NCBI GenBank assembly: GCA_021234155.1
Contig: JAJEKV010000030.1
Span: 9,282,390 to 9,346,389, forward strand
Length of the DNA stretch: 64,000 nucleotides
DNA from: Isoetes taiwanensis
Taxonomy: Eukaryota > Streptophyta > Lycopodiopsida > Isoetales > Isoetaceae
Direction of reading: 5' to 3'
Shown here: positions 11,205-21,949 of the stretch, one piece after another
How positions within the stretch are numbered: position 1 is the first letter of the stretch
Layout of the letters: every line of letters starts with the position of its first letter
Notes under the pieces: generated by a model
Database searches by the model: none
What the model saw: the letters and a program-made list of their open reading frames with translations, nothing else
What the model was told of the DNA's origin: nothing
Translations under genes and position numbers: made by a program

Positions 11205-11477
11205 GTGGCAGAATTAAATTTTCGAGAGCCATCTCAACGCTTAAAGAATCTGATATGGGATTTGCATTCAGAGGTGAATCTATCTCCTGAGCTGCTTGAG
11301 CTAGGAATGGGAAAACAAATACTGAGATTTAGGCTTACAGAAATGGGCCAAGGATTACCTGATCGTCCACGCTTAGCAAAAATCCTGAAAACTCTAGATA
11401 GATTGATTCAACGAAGAAATAAAGATGCAAAACTGACTGCAGAATGGTACTGCTACAAGCTCTTAGATTTCTTATAA
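11205..11477 (+). CDS. Candidate exon or ORF remnant, unknown
   Basis: An open stretch of about 90 codons ends in TAA and has a coding-like composition: charged, with leucine-rich helices (NLSPELLELGMGKQILRFRL, then LAKILKTLDRLIQRRNKDAK). There is no ATG at its beginning. A good acceptor, TTGTGGCAG, sits at its 5' edge (about 11211), so it may be a last exon. I do not recognise the family. TTAGATTTCT-TAAG-AATTTTTC is repeated just after the stop at about 11562. Confidence 0.3.
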   Translation: MAELNFREPSQRLKNLIWDLHSEVNLSPELLELGMGKQILRFRLTEMGQGLPDRPRLAKILKTLDRLIQRRNKDAKLTAEWYCYKLLDFL

Positions 11478-11890
11478 GAATTTTTCAAGGACTCGTTCTT
11501 CTTAGCCGCCAACTTCTTGGAGATCCGGAAGAAGAAGAGAGCTCCAATGGAGAACCCTAATATCTTAGATTTCTGATAAGGAATTTTTCTGATAAGCTGG
11601 CTGGAATGCAGCTCCGGTCTCTTCATCTTCTTGTTTTTTGGTACTTAAAATTTGCTCACATGAAAATAAGAGTATCAACACAATGTTGACTTGAAACCCA
11701 CCAGACCATGCCATGGAAACTGAAGCAAGCATCCGGCCGCATCATCCACAAAAACATTAATTTTTTGCAAGAATGCCCTGCTATGCATGAGGCTTGCATG
11801 TTCAGCCCCTAAAATAAAAAGAGGGCTTTTGTTGTGAGCCCTTGGATGTTGGACCATTGAAAAAAAAAAAGCTAAATCAATGACTAAGAA

Positions 11891-12010
11891 ATGGTGCACT
11901 CTAGATGTACGCATTAGTACATCCATTTGAATAGGTCATGAAATCTTAGGAAAACCTTTGTGAAAAACGTACAAAAACACCAAAAAACCCCTGTTATTAT
12001 GCTACATATT
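11891..12010 (-). repeat. Short dispersed repeat, copy 1
   Basis: On the minus strand it runs from TAGCATAATAACAGGGG, through a T-rich segment with TACG and CCTAAG, to TACATCTAGAGTGCACC. Related copies lie at 18621-18702 (partial), 20964-21085, 30785-30905 (opposite orientation) and weakly at 59775-59810. The stop codon of the neighbouring five-exon gene is the TAG at the edge of this repeat. Confidence 0.65.
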
Positions 12011-15000
12011 CATCCGTATCAGAGCCTCTTCTTTTCCATGGGAATTTTTTATGTCATTGGCATCTTCTAGAGCAGTCACCACCTTCATATTTCTAATACA
12101 GCAGAGAATAGTCTGAACCGCCGCATTCGGGCACTCGATTCTATTTTTATCATACCCTATGCCAATCAGCTGACTGTTCCAGGTAGGTGGTATAATCTCG
12201 AAATCCTCTTCATCATCATAATTATCCTGTAGAATAAACTTCTTTAGTATTTCGATATTTAAAAAAAAAAAAGGTTAGGTCCATGATCTTCAATAACAAT
12301 ATCTGTATCCTATATTAAATATTTAGATCATACATTTTCATACAAATTCCCGGGACAAGTCCTGAGTTTTATCTAAAAGCTCAAACAAATAGTAGACAGG
12401 TCAAAGACAACACTGGATGTACCAAATGTGATGAAGTGTCTAAAAAAAAGCCGGTCTGAACTATTTAATCATAGAACGAACATCCACCTCAGTCAATCCT
12501 TTGGTAGTATTATCATCCTATATCTGGACTGAGCAAATCCAGTATAGTATCTTAGGACCTGCCCATCTCTACGAAAAATATTCATTATTATACATCTTAA
12601 GCCATATAACCCAATACTGTTACCATGTTTCCATCCATATCATATTTCACATAAACGTATTCAATGTCTAATTCTCATGTATACCAAACACAATGTCATA
12701 CTGCAGCATCTTATTTATAGACGCATGCATCTGGATCAGAAGTACATTTCAATCTCAGGACCCATTCCACCAATTTTAGCAGATATTTAAGCTTGGTATC
12801 CCTTTGTAAATTACACAACCAGTTTGTTGACAAAAAATGCTTTGTATGATCCATTTAAAGGAATGCTATCCTCCTAAGATATAGGCCTATAGCCTAAGCC
12901 ATGTATTGCTGATAAATAGTCAAAGAGGTATATCTAGCCCCGGGTTTATACTTACTACTTAAAACACACTAGGCCAATGGTTCATCCCCACATATCTTTT
13001 ATTTCAACCAACATTCATGCATATATCATTTAAAAGGAACCATTACTATATGGTCTCCCAATCACTGTTTTTGGTTAACAAAAGTTAACAAAGGTACAAC
13101 CTAGTATCATGATCTTAGATACTAATCTAAATCACAGCTAATACTTAAATTTTATCAACAAGCATACCTCTGATTTTTCCAATGTGTACAGACCTGTCAC
13201 TCTCATATTGTGCCAGTATCTTTTAAAAAAAAAGGGAAGTCTCAATTCCAATAATCAGCATAAAGCATTACCAAGACTTTTTACAACGATCAGCCTTACT
13301 GCTTAACCATATTTTAAAGAGTCAAATCTATATGATCTCATAAAAACAACAAGAGGTCATTTGTTGTTAACCAGCCTAAACAGCCTAGTTCGATGCAACA
13401 GATGTAGCAAATGTTTAAACATTCTCAACCCTGTTTTTGCTGAACTAGCAATTTAAACAACAGCACCATACTATATCTGGCCTAGCTACAATACATGGAT
13501 AACATATGTAAACGCTTATAAGAAGTAACCAGAGTTGATATTCTTCCTATATTCCTTTTTTGTACTTCTTAAGATAGAGGTCTCGGTCAAACCAAAGTAT
13601 CTTCAAGTAATTTCCTTACCCATCCATCCAGAAAAAACCTAAAGGACAAAAAGTGGACAATGGGAGAAAAACCCCGTACCTGCAGCCAATCAATACTCTG
13701 TTAGCAATAATCTTGGTAACAGGGCAAGGGCCAAAAGGTACAATGGGGTTTTCAGCTCTTCGCTGATCACCCATTGTCCTCTTTTGTCCCTTGGGTTAAT
13801 AAAGGATGTATGAATAAGAATATGACAGATAAAAACAATTAAACATGACTCTATACATCTTTAAACATGATAGATATTGGTATATTCCAGATATGATGAA
13901 AAGGTATCATGACGAGAGATGATTTAACTGTTCTAAGAATCATGCATATGCATGTAATATATTAGATATATGTCGTAAATTAATAGCAGATACATAACAG
14001 TAGATTTTTAGGCATATTAGATCCATATGGTTCATCATATTAAAAGTCTGGTACTAAATATTCAGTTAGTTCTAGAGTTAGCTAGACAGAAAAGATCAAA
14101 AAACCTGATTCAGTTCTAGATCATCATCGATATCTTGTGTTTCATCCACGTTTTGAGCGGTCATAAAATCTCCTTGTCTCTTTCTTCCAGAAGCTCTAGG
14201 CCCCTTTTGAAAATTATCTCTGTCCTCTCTGTTGTATGGATTCCTATTCAGCCCGAAGCCTCCCCTAGAGTTTCTAGGTTCCATATTCAGGTCTTCGCTA
14301 TCACTATATAAGCCACAGTCTTCAAAATCCCTTCTAAGGGCTTCGGAATTAAGCCATTCACTACCAGAGTCGGAAGACTCTTCTTCGTCTGTATTAGAGC
14401 TCATAAGCCGCACCAAATTTAACTTTAGGTTACGCTGCCATATAGGGTTAATCAGAATCGGGATAGGTCAAATGACCTAGATCAATATTTAGGTATTTTA
14501 GAGTTGGAAATAAATCATATCTCCAGCAAAATTTTAATTTAGCCTAGGTCCCTTATACCCTTGGACCCATACTATTACAAGTATCATTCCATGGTATTTC
14601 CACCATGGTTTTCTATTAGTGTAATTCAACATTTAGCAGCCAATGTTTAAATGTTAATCTTATACCTTCTATAATGATTCCCATACACTGATCATTCACA
14701 CATATGTGTCCAATGGGTGCATCTCACCATCCATCTGTGCACTCCGGTACCACCAGTAGATGTCACATCTTAAATCAGTCTCATGTTTAACATGTGGATA
14801 GGTTATCCTCCTTATTATGTAATTACAATTGGGCCATCCACTAACATTATAAACCATTCCCTGATACTACAGGGGTTTATCATAAATAAAAAAAAAAAAA
14901 AAAAAACCCTCAATCAGTTCTAGACTACTAGAACATCATTTCCTCTATCAAAAAGATAGCCCAATTTGCAGTCGTAAACATAGGCAGGCCACTATGTCTT

Positions 15001-16324
15001 GGTCACAGATCTGGTTCAATTTTCATTTGTGCATAATCTAATGTAAGCCATTAAATTTATTTAAGCCTCTTACCTATTATATGATTAAAGTAGTGTGCAT
15101 CCCTCAAGAACATGAGAGTGCAGTGATTTTCCAAATATAATCCAAATCATTTTCTTCCTTCTTTATTACAAATAAGTCATGTTCTATGCATGTATGCACA
15201 TCATGGAATAGACATCCTAAGCAAGCTTCTTAAAATTCTACCATCTTCCTATTAATTTCTATATGCGATTAAACACATAACCATGCAATATTTAATTCGT
15301 CTTATTACAAGCCAGCATTACAAGTATCTCAAATACTTTAACAAATCATGATTCATTTGAACACATAGACTTAATATTTGGTCATGTTTACAAACTGAAA
15401 ACAAATGAATCAGGACATCATAGATCAGAAAAATTTCCTTTCATAAACTTTACCAAATATGACATATTATATTCTGTTTATGGTAGTACAAGAATACATC
15501 CCCCAACATAAGGAAAAATATTACCAGATTTCAAGTAGAGATTCAGACATAATGATGTAAAATAATGTTTATCATACTCATACTTCAACTCCAACTCTTG
15601 GAGTCATATGGATCTGCAATCTTCTGAAAATATAAAACAGAGAGCAAGGAAATCTGTTACCTGCAGTAGAACCAAAGGTCAGTTAGCCAAGAAATGGGTA
15701 AAAGCCTAAGCTACTAGCAGGTGTCATGGATTTCCTTAAGGTTATCCCATTTCACCCTGCCTATATTTTTGCTAAATAGCTCAAAATGTTAACATCCACA
15801 TCTAAAAACAGGTCAGCCTTATGAAAATGCTGGCTGCACCAATAGATTTAATGGAAACTAGAAACCTCTACTTAAATTTATTGCTCACATACATGAGATA
15901 GTGTTCTTCTTTAAGATCTATATCAGGAAAGTAGATTGCATTCTAGCTCACCATTTAATCAAATTAAACTATATCAAACCTTTGGATTTCGAGTAGAGCC
16001 TTTTGGCTTCTCCAATGCATTGTCAGCTTCTTGATTATTGTAGGCAAATTCGTATGCATCCTCTTTACTGGCCTCAATGGTGTCTGCTACACTTGATACT
16101 TCAGTAATCTCTCTAATGGGTGCAGCCACAACTATCCCCTCAATTAATTCCTTGCTGCCATTATCTTTGGTCTTCCTTATCTCCTCAGTTTGGCAGGCTT
16201 TCAAAGCCAGATCCCTTACAAACTTGTGATACTGAAATATCGTTTTGCTAGATCCCTCATTTTGCTTTGCTTCAGCCATTCTTTTCCTGGTGGCTAGATT
16301 CAAATCCCCCTTCTTTCTCACCAT
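12002..16324 (-). CDS. Candidate five-exon gene, unknown function (about 353 aa)
   Basis: I infer exons at 16324-15980, 14434-14105, 13789-13680, 13219-13168 and 12226-12002 (stop TAG). The donors are AAG|GTTTGA, CAG|GTTTTT, CAG|GTACGG and GAG|GTATGC; acceptors include TTCTACAG and ATATGGCAG. Phases are 0, 0, 2, 0 and the total of 1062 bases is a multiple of three. The start ATG has a strong context (AAGATGG). Exon 1 is charged (FQYHKFVRDLALKACQ). Exon 2 is acidic, then Arg/Gly/Asn-rich (TDEEESSDSGSEWLNSEALR). Exons 3-4 give NPIVPFGPCPVTKIIANRVL and YWHNMRVTGLYTLEKSE. Exon 5 gives EDFEIIPPTWNSQLIGIGY. I recognise no family. Extra small exons between 15.98 and 14.43 kb are possible. It could be a host gene or the spliced gene of a mobile element. 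Confidence 0.45.
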
Positions 16325-16620
16325 CTTTGAGACACGGGTCTGAGAGGACGGCCTTGGGCCTCTGATACATGCAGATTTTCATCTCTATATTATATAGAGA
16401 CATCCCTACAATCCTTATTACCGTCAGTTCTGGATGAAGGTGTACCAAACCTGCTTTATGTGGCCGTGGAGTCTCCATCCCAAGCTGGCATCACCACACG
16501 ACTAACTGCCACTGATTTCTTTTCATCTTTTTTCTGGGCTAGGCCATCACGTTGCCCTAAAATCATTCCGGCTCACTTCCTCCTGTAACATTAGGTTAGC
16601 AACGTAAACCCTAAGTATTT

Positions 16621-16772
16621 TGTTCACCCCCCGTCACCCCCCGTCACCCCCCGTGTGAATATGCACCCAAACAAAAGGGGGTTTAAGGGGGGATTTAATT
16701 TTAATGCGTGTAATGTAATGGTTTGTATTATACGTTAAAATTTTTTTTTGCCCCTTCGGGGCCAAAAACAAA
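16621..16772 (+). mobile_element. Solo foldback arm with UUCG hairpin
   Basis: Only the right arm of the foldback family is present: CACCCCCCGTGTGAATATGC, then the GGGGGTTTAAGGGGGG block, an AT-rich run, and the hairpin GCCCCTTCGGGGC. The first 10 bases are tandemly repeated three times (CACCCCCCGT, 16626-16656). The C/G pair closing the UUCG loop is kept although the stem bases differ from copies 1 and 2. It lies about 300 bases upstream of the five-exon gene's start codon. Confidence 0.65.
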
Positions 16773-18520
16773 CAACGTTACATGACACTTGGATGAGTTG
16801 ATGTTGTGAATATAAGCAAAACAAAACAAAACAAGTGTACATTTAGAATACATAATGAGAAGAGCAACTGCAATTTTTGGAATAGTTATGCATCCAATTC
16901 ATGTGTATGAAATTCCTGGGTGGAGCGATAGCTTTGGTCTGGAATTTGAACCCAGAGTTAACCATCCATCATGATGTGAGTTGTTTACAGTGCTACATAA
17001 CATAACAGGGCTGGTCAATTGGAGCAAAATAGAGTGTTTGAAGCTTCATTCTTGCATAAAATATGTCTTAGGAGAACAAACAAGAATTCAATTAATATCA
17101 TCCATTTATTTGCAAAGAAATAATGAAAGCTACACTTACTGGTAGCACAATTGTGGCCTAATATATTGGAGTTGAAAAGCATAATGCAAAAATTAGCACG
17201 ATACAATCCAGTTATAGTTATTGCATATCGCGTTTCATCAACAAATCTTGTAAAGCTTGATCAGGGCAGTGACAGACTATAGTTTCTCATTATACTTGTT
17301 AGGAATACGAGCTCCAACATGTCATGCATAATCACTTCAAATACAAACCTGTGTACGGCCTGCATCAGCTACTGTGAATGTTGGTAGACCAGTTTTTTCA
17401 GCTTTCATTCTAATATCATTCCTGATAATAATGGGCTAGATGGGATGGTCTGAACCTGCGCAATCTTTGGCTGTCCACATGCTTCCCATTTGTATAGCAA
17501 TGTCCGCTGACTAACCCCAGAAGTAAATTGGTACAGAAAATTAGTCAAAACACCGATTTATTTCTAATACACATATGAATGACTTGGTGCAAACCTTCTT
17601 TGGAGCTCACCGTAGATGCCAACAGCTGCATCTGGAAAGGCAATATTGAAGCAGGCAAATAATCAAGTAACCAAAAAGAACGATTGAACAAATGAAAGAA
17701 AAAAACAAAGCGTTTTATAAGCTAATTAGCAAACACGTACGTGCACACTGAGATGCAATTTTTCCTCCTCCCATCTTCAAATCCAGAGAAGCAGCCAGAG
17801 AAGCAGGGTCCAATCCACTCACTTGATCTGCTGGGTGCAGAGGTATTCTCGAAAGCATAACCCACAGATGCTTGCTGTGCGATATTCCCTGCAAAATAGA
17901 ATGCCGGCTGCAAGTGGATGTCGGTGAAGCCCCAACGGCTATCTCCAAAGATAGCTCAAGAACTAATGGCAATCACAACAGAACCTGTTTGGAATTCTGA
18001 GATTCCAGCTGACAGAATATTTCAACACCACGAGCTTGGGACATGGAGCTAGAGCAGAATTCAAGCACAGTTTGGGCAAATCACAAGTCTTGGATTGTGA
18101 TTCCATTTCACAAAAAGGGAGGCGCTGCAATGAAAAAAAAAATGGGGGCTTCTTCCTCTGGCTGTGCACGAAGACGTGAATCTTCAAACCATGCCCAAGC
18201 TTCCATTTCTCAGGTTTAAGCTTGCAGAATGGCCTAAGCACAACCATCCGCCACTACCATACAAGCCTTGCCTCACGCCGATTTCTGCGCAATATGATCC
18301 GAACAAAACAACGACACAGGGGGCGTGGCTATTTCATTGACAAGGTAAGTTACATGGCCCAAACTCGTTTCCCTCCATGTCATAGGTGGAAGAAACTCGC
18401 TGTTCATATTCTAGTCATTTGAGCGGTTCCTTCCAGATTCCTTTGAAAATCACCAAGCCTTTCCCCCGCAACAATAAGCTCATGCATGCTAGCCCTAATA
18501 TTAAACCACAACAACGGAAG
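16773..18520. other. No recognisable gene
   Basis: Short minus-strand frames (17715-17972, 17963-18247) have no motif I can assign and no convincing splice links. Composition is ordinary AT-rich intergenic or intronic DNA. Confidence 0.4.
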
Positions 18521-18524
18521 ACCC

Positions 18525-18575
18525 GACCCTAATCTACACAACCCTAAAACCCTAAAAGAACCCTAAAAGCCCCAC
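18525..18575. promoter_or_regulatory. Telobox-like AAACCCTAA cluster
   Basis: ACCCTAA, ACCCTAAAACCCTAAAAG and ACCCTAAAAG occur within about 40 bases. In plants this motif marks either interstitial telomere-like repeats or telobox promoter elements. No confident gene start lies beside it, so its role is open. Confidence 0.4.
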
Positions 18576-18620
18576 CACGGGATTTGCCCCTTTTCTAAAA
18601 ATCAATGGCTAACAAAAGAT

Positions 18621-18702
18621 TGCACTCTAGAAATACTCTTTAGTACATCTGGATGAATACGGCCACCAAATCATATGAAAACCTTAGAGAAAACAGTACA
18701 AA
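18621..18702 (+). repeat. Short dispersed repeat, copy 2 (partial)
   Basis: It shares TTGCACTCTAGA, TTTAGTACATC, ATCATATGAAAACCTTAG and AGTACAAAAACAC with the copies at 11.9 and 21.0 kb. It stops where the left arm of foldback copy 2 begins, so the foldback element probably inserted into it. Confidence 0.6.
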
Positions 18703-19190
18703 AACACATAACCAACACATAACTACCATTGACATTAATAAATATAACCATTGGATCCAACACATTTAAATTAAAATCCCCTTAAACCCCCTTTGGTTTG
18801 GGTGCATATTCACACGGGGGTGACTCAGGGCATCGAGTCAGTCGGATTGGCATATTAAGCCTTTTTATTCCATAATCTACACCGTACATAAAATTCCTCG
18901 TTTGTGGGGTATGCAAGTACAAGATTTGCTATACTGTATAATAAGATTCGCAAAATACTATAAGATTTCAACCGGAATACTATATGGTGTTGATTTCGTA
19001 CGTCTAAAATACAATTATGAGGGCTCGCTGCCCTACGTCACCCGTGTGAATATGCACCCAAACCAAAGGGGGTTTAAGGGGGATTTTAATTTAAATGTGT
19101 TGGATCCAATGGTTATATTTATTAATGTCAATGGTAGTTATGTGTTGGTTATTATACTAAAAAAAAATTTTGGCCCTTCGGGCCATAAAA
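18702..19190 (+). mobile_element. Foldback element, copy 2
   Basis: It has the same layout as copy 1: a left arm to about 18830, a core with ATTCCTCGTTTGTGGGGTAT and ACTATATGGTGTTGATTTCG, a right arm starting CACCCGTGTGAATATGCACC at about 19039, then an A/T run and GGCCCTTCGGGCC at about 19173-19185 followed by an A run. By eye the core is roughly 85-90 % like copy 1. Confidence 0.75.
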
Positions 19191-20963
19191 AAAAAGCAGA
19201 CGTGAGACATTTAAAACATGAAACAATATGTGTTATGTGTTTATGTTAATAATGTTAATTTATTATAATAGTGGAGTCTCCAAACTAAACATATTTGTAA
19301 ATTATGCACTTGAACAATTATATTAAATTTGAGAATACACCATTTCATTGTGTCTAATAATAAAGCAACTGCCTGTACAATAACCTCTCCAACTTGTTTG
19401 CTCATGAGAAACTTTTGTAGCTTGTTTCAAAGCAATAAATTTGCCAATGTTTTATCTGATTGTCAACACAACAGTAGCTTTCACATTCTAATAGAGTTAA
19501 AAAATTAAAAGCCACGCAAATATTGGTTGAATTCCTGCCAAACAATGTGTGAATAATGAAATAAAAGAAATGAAAAACAATATTAAGAGATCTCAAAAAT
19601 GGTGAAACACACAAATCTTACCTTCAGCATGACAATAGCATCGATCTAGGTCTCCACCATAGGTCCACCATAGGTGCCTGAATGTTCTACAATTTCATAC
19701 CACCATCTGTAACAGTGGCAACAGAAGAATCAGAACTTAAGGTTTTACCAAAGCACTTGCAAAGTAATTGTGTGCAATAGCTTGCCATATGAAAACAGCT
19801 TGCTTTGCCAACACTGTACTTCGACCACCTAAATTTCCTCAAATATGTTTCAGAGCTTCCTTTTGTGTTGCACAACCTGCAAAAGCTTCCGCTTCCTAAC
19901 CTGGTTTGTTGCCGACTGCCATTTGCAGAAGACGATTTGCCACTTGAAGAGCTTGAATCCCTGGCCTTGTGCATTTGATTAGGAGAATCATGGTGTGCAT
20001 TTGATCAGGAGAAGCATAGCCAGTCTGTGCTACAGCACCTGATGATGATAGCAGAACAGAAACCAAATAGCTAACCTTTCCTTTCAATTCCGGTGAGGAA
20101 TTCCATCGCTCCAAAAACTACTCTGTGTCTTTGGCAAGGATAAAACCAGCTAATTCCAGGATAAAACCAGGCTAATTCGGTTGAAGATATGGGAAAATCC
20201 ATCGCCCCCATCGTAAAAAAGCGCTGAGCTTCTTCTTTGCAATAGTAGTGTTTGATCCAGAAAACGGTGGCCCTAGACCTGGCCCATCGATCTGGGGGCT
20301 CAAATTAAAAACAAGAGGCAAAGATTCCTAGGCCTTTCTTTGTACTGTGCTACTCATATAATGTTGGCCGGAATACAGATTCGGCAATTGTTGATTCTAT
20401 TTCTGACTGGCATTTGTGACCCCTGTGTGCCAGTGTCTTATATTCGCCGGCTTCTTCCTGTTCTACTCAAAATTGCAAAGCTAGCAAAACAAAATCATAC
20501 CTGTGTTGTGCTCTCGTTTATACCAGATCCGCCCTGATCATGATCTTTCCTTTCAAAGAAGCTCAAAGGAAAAGTTCCAAGGAAAAAGATCCGATGCCCT
20601 AAACCCCCCTATCAACAAAGAACCCCATGCTGACCAAAAGGGCCTGTGAATCCGACCTCAACTAAATTATTTCATATCTGCTGCTGGCCGAAAAACCCTT
20701 GTGCTAAATTTCGATCTGATGCCAAGAAGGAGTCGGCATGGAGATCCCTGTATTCGGCATGGAGATCCTGAGGCCGGACTGTCTACCTGCGTGATGCTGA
20801 AGAAGATGAATAAGTTCCCACAGATAACCCTAAAATGGGTTATCTCGAGCCTTGCATGTAGGGCAAAATCTGAAACAATAATAAAAATACAATATAATAA
20901 CGAAATATACGATATATTTGTCTAAACCATTGGATATGGGCATTAAAATTAGTTCAAACGTAT
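19191..20963. other. No recognisable gene
   Basis: Open frames on the minus strand at 19687-19974 and 19896-20114 are coding-like in places but have no start, splice chain or known motif. A second telobox-like word (AACCCTAAAATGGG) lies near 20827. I assign nothing here. Confidence 0.35.
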
Positions 20964-21085
20964 GTGCACTCTAGATATACTAATTAGTATGCCTCATCAA
21001 ATACATTCATGAAATCATATAAAAACCTTAGGAAAAATAGTATAAAAATACAAAAGAAACCCCCTGTTATTATGCTACATATTTT
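20964..21085 (+). repeat. Short dispersed repeat, copy 3
   Basis: It begins TGCACTCTAGATATACTAAT and ends CCCCCTGTTATTATGCTACA. It is the fullest copy of the family, in the same orientation as 11.9 kb. Sequence beyond both ends differs between copies, which puts the repeat at about 120 bases. Confidence 0.65.
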
Positions 21086-21517
21086 GAATATCCTCATTAC
21101 TTAAAAATAACCTGTTTATTTCCTTTATAACCTATGTCACCAACATATTGTATTTCTTTGTTCCCCTATACAATGCTTTCATACAACATTTACTATTTAA
21201 TAAAAAAAAATAAAAAATAAAAAATAAAAAAAAATAACTGGTGTGTAATTTGACGCATTCACAAAGTAGCACCAAGTCGCACAAAACCCTCCTCTCTTTT
21301 CTAATACAACACCTTGCCCACTAAAGCACCATAAAAAAACTAAGATGGATCAACAAAATTATCAGAATCATAATCCTCTATGTACAAATAATCTGAATGA
21401 TTGGAAAAAGTAGAGACCCTTAATTTGTCAGTATAAGTGGTCATGTACAAACAACATCTTGGGACTATAGTTGTATATGAGAATGTACACAAACTGTAAC
21501 TAACTTTGAAATCTACT

Positions 21518-21749
21518 TACTATTTGTCTCATCTTCTACATAGGCAGTTTGTAATATTCCATTATTTGTGGAGTGTATTATCATTTCGCGTGTTCTAAAT
21601 TTTTTCAAGGCTATTAGATTGCAGTAGTTTATGGTGAATATTCTATGTTGGGCATAGTAGACCCTTCTTGCAAAGAATATGGGGTCAAACAGGCATGTCT
21701 TGACTTGCCTCATAGTATGTGAACTGCAATCAACATACATTTCTATCAC
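21518..21749 (-). CDS. Candidate exon, unknown protein
   Basis: A coding-like frame on the minus strand (HTMRQVKTCLFDPIFFARRV, then FRTREMIIHSTNNGILQTAY) ends just before GTAAGT at about 21518, a near-ideal donor. The ATG at 21749 is only the first in frame and may not be the true start. No partner exon was found with confidence and I do not recognise the family. Confidence 0.3.
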
Positions 21750-21949
21750 CGCATCTCAAGGATGTCCAGAATTGAGATCTATTCGACTTAGCATAAAAGT
21801 TCTTTTGCAGTGGGTTGGAGAAGAGAAATGTTCGCATCGGCCGCAAGGCCGCCGCGATAAATTTCTTGTAGAGATAATGGTACAAATGAGATGGCATCAT
21901 GGAAGATGCATGAACATAATAACAATCAAGCGTCTATGAGAATAAAATC

